DNA of 7,386 nt from Verrucomicrobiota bacterium (GTDB taxonomy: Bacteria; Verrucomicrobiota; Verrucomicrobiia; Verrucomicrobiales; Verrucomicrobiaceae): NCBI GenBank assembly GCA_009885275.1, contig VFKY01000093.1, forward strand, positions 1-7,386, in the 5' to 3' direction. Made by a program: the position numbers and the translations under genes. Shown piece by piece: positions 6,702 through 7,386 of this stretch. The first letter of the stretch is position 1. Every line of letters begins with the position of its first letter. The notes under the pieces were generated by a model. The model was not told the origin of the DNA. It saw nothing but the letters and a program-made list of their open reading frames with translations, and did not search any database.

Positions 6702-6995
6702 ATGATTTCCCTTCTCGTAACTCTTGAAATTCAGCCCGATCGTGTGGATGACTTTATACGCTTCATTAAGGAAGAAGCCTTAGATGCCCGGGATAAGGAA
6801 TTGGGTTGCCTTCGTTTTGAAATCAGCCGCAGCGTCGATCAGACTAATGTCTTCACGTTAACAGAGCTTTATAAAGATATGGAATCCCTAGAGGAACACC
6901 GCAAAACTCCGCACTTCCTGCTCTTCCGGGAACGAGTTAAAGACGGTCTCATTCTCAGCAAGCAATCTGTCTGCGGTGAAGTGATTGACTCTTAA
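6702..6995 (+). CDS. Antibiotic biosynthesis monooxygenase (ABM/YgiN-like) domain protein
   Basis: A 97-residue single-domain protein, the normal size of the ABM ferredoxin-like family. It begins with the expected strand (MISLLVTLEIQPDRVDDFIRFI). The family pattern follows: a Gly/Cys-Leu-Arg-Phe-Glu segment (GCLRFEISRSVDQTNVFTLTELY) and the helix with 'EEHRKTPHFLLF', matching the conserved 'H..tphf..f'. Members are small dimeric cytoplasmic proteins that include quinol oxidases, heme-degrading enzymes and proteins of unknown substrate; nothing here fixes the reaction. I chose ATG 6702 because homologues begin at this strand. A TTG at 6690 would add MPSL and has AGAAGG 11 nt upstream, so it remains possible. 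The gene is separate from the secretion operon and its stop lies 5 nt from the convergent CorC gene. Confidence 0.8.
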   Translation: MISLLVTLEIQPDRVDDFIRFIKEEALDARDKELGCLRFEISRSVDQTNVFTLTELYKDMESLEEHRKTPHFLLFRERVKDGLILSKQSVCGEVIDS

Positions 6996-7000
6996 CCCGA

Positions 7001-7386
7001 TCAGCCAACCGCATCTGCGGCGGTCTTGCCGGGCTTGTCGACCTCATCGTAATTATCCGGTTTATCGACTCGTCTGAAGTGCAACTGCGACACCCTGCGG
7101 GCTTCCACTTTGGTTGCAGTCACTTCGTAGTTTTCGATGCGGAGCATCTCGCCAAGCTTCGGGAAATGCCCCAATTTGCCAATAACGTAACCACCAATCG
7201 TGGTAACCTCATCACTCTCAAGATCAAGCTCGGTGAGATCATTCAACTCATAGAGATTGAGCATGCCTTCGACGGTAAACTCTTCTTCATTGATGCGATG
7301 AAACTCTGATAAGACCGCGCCATAAAATTCATCCTGAATGTCGCCGACAATTTCTTCGAGCACGTTGTCGAGAGTGACAATACCCA
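7001..7386 (-). CDS. C-terminal part of a CBS/CorC_HlyC (hemolysin-family) membrane protein
   Basis: The frame is open from the right edge to the TGA at 7003-7001, so the N-terminal DUF21/CNNM membrane domain and most of the CBS pair lie outside the window. The first visible residues, [20 protein letters not shown], are the hallmark end of the second CBS domain in HlyC/CorC/TlyC proteins ('GIVTleDllEeivGeI.DE'). The CorC_HlyC domain follows: [21 protein letters not shown], then [21 protein letters not shown] and a closing strand [11 protein letters not shown]. Family members are inner-membrane proteins linked to Mg/Co efflux or ion homeostasis; the 'hemolysin' name is historical. A tail of about 20 Asp/Lys/Pro-rich residues follows. 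An internal GTG at 7363 is not the true start, since family sequence continues upstream of it. Confidence 0.9.
   Translation of the reverse strand, partial: GIVTLDNVLEEIVGDIQDEFYGAVLSEFHRINEEEFTVEGMLNLYELNDLTELDLESDEVTTIGGYVIGKLGHFPKLGEMLRIENYEVTATKVEARRVSQLHFRRVDKPDNYDEVDKPGKTAADAVG

Noticed and set aside
6665..6706. TTGACA (6665-6670) and TATGAT (6701-6706) as a promoter for the ABM gene
   Set aside because: The two boxes are 30 nt apart, far beyond the usual 16-18, and TATGAT contains the likely start codon. No acceptable -10 lies at the right distance from TTGACA.
7079..7309. 76-codon + strand ORF opposite the CorC_HlyC domain
   Set aside because: The minus strand clearly encodes a conserved domain here, so this is a shadow.
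1..7386. CRISPR array, tRNA/rRNA genes, insertion sequences, phage or attachment sites
   Set aside because: No regularly spaced repeats, tRNA-like folds, transposase-like coding or terminal repeats were seen.

Overview
The window holds the downstream half of a type II secretion (T2SS, general secretion pathway) operon on the + strand, followed by a short accessory region. In order: the C-terminal end of a pseudopilin (probably GspJ), GspK, a GspL-like protein (PilM-like plus PilN-like parts), a GspM/PilO-like protein, a small periplasmic protein in the GspC/PilP position, and a complete GspD secretin. Three of the four junctions between the five upstream genes are 4-nt ATGA overlaps. This points to a single transcript with translational coupling. 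The secretin follows after a 51-nt gap.

Downstream of the secretin (6484-6689) lies a 206-nt spacer. It contains a terminator-like inverted repeat with a T-rich tail and, on the opposite strand, a 34-codon ORF for a possible single-pass membrane protein that is easy to miss. Next comes a small antibiotic-biosynthesis-monooxygenase (ABM, YgiN-like) protein on +. Converging on it from the right edge is the C-terminal part of a CBS/CorC_HlyC (hemolysin-type) membrane protein on -. The ABM and CorC genes end 5 nt apart.

How the genes work together: GspJ and GspK are minor pseudopilins at the tip of the periplasmic pseudopilus. GspL and GspM form the inner-membrane platform that couples the cytoplasmic ATPase to the pseudopilus. 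The PilP/GspC-like protein would connect that platform to the GspD ring in the outer membrane. The ATPase (GspE), platform protein GspF and major pseudopilin GspG are not in the window and would be expected upstream or elsewhere.

Organism: a diderm bacterium of medium GC (estimated by eye near 50%). The split PilN/PilO-like GspL and GspM, the small PilP-like partner, weak Shine-Dalgarno sequences at several starts and Pro/Gly-rich insertions in most components suggest Verrucomicrobiota or another PVC-group lineage rather than a classical enterobacterial T2SS. This assignment is an inference and was not tested by any search. Most of the window is ordinary secretion-system sequence. The parts most worth a second look are the antisense mini-ORF that shares bases with the terminator, the low-complexity tails, the DUF3106-like tail on the PilP-like protein and the hairpin just before the ABM gene.
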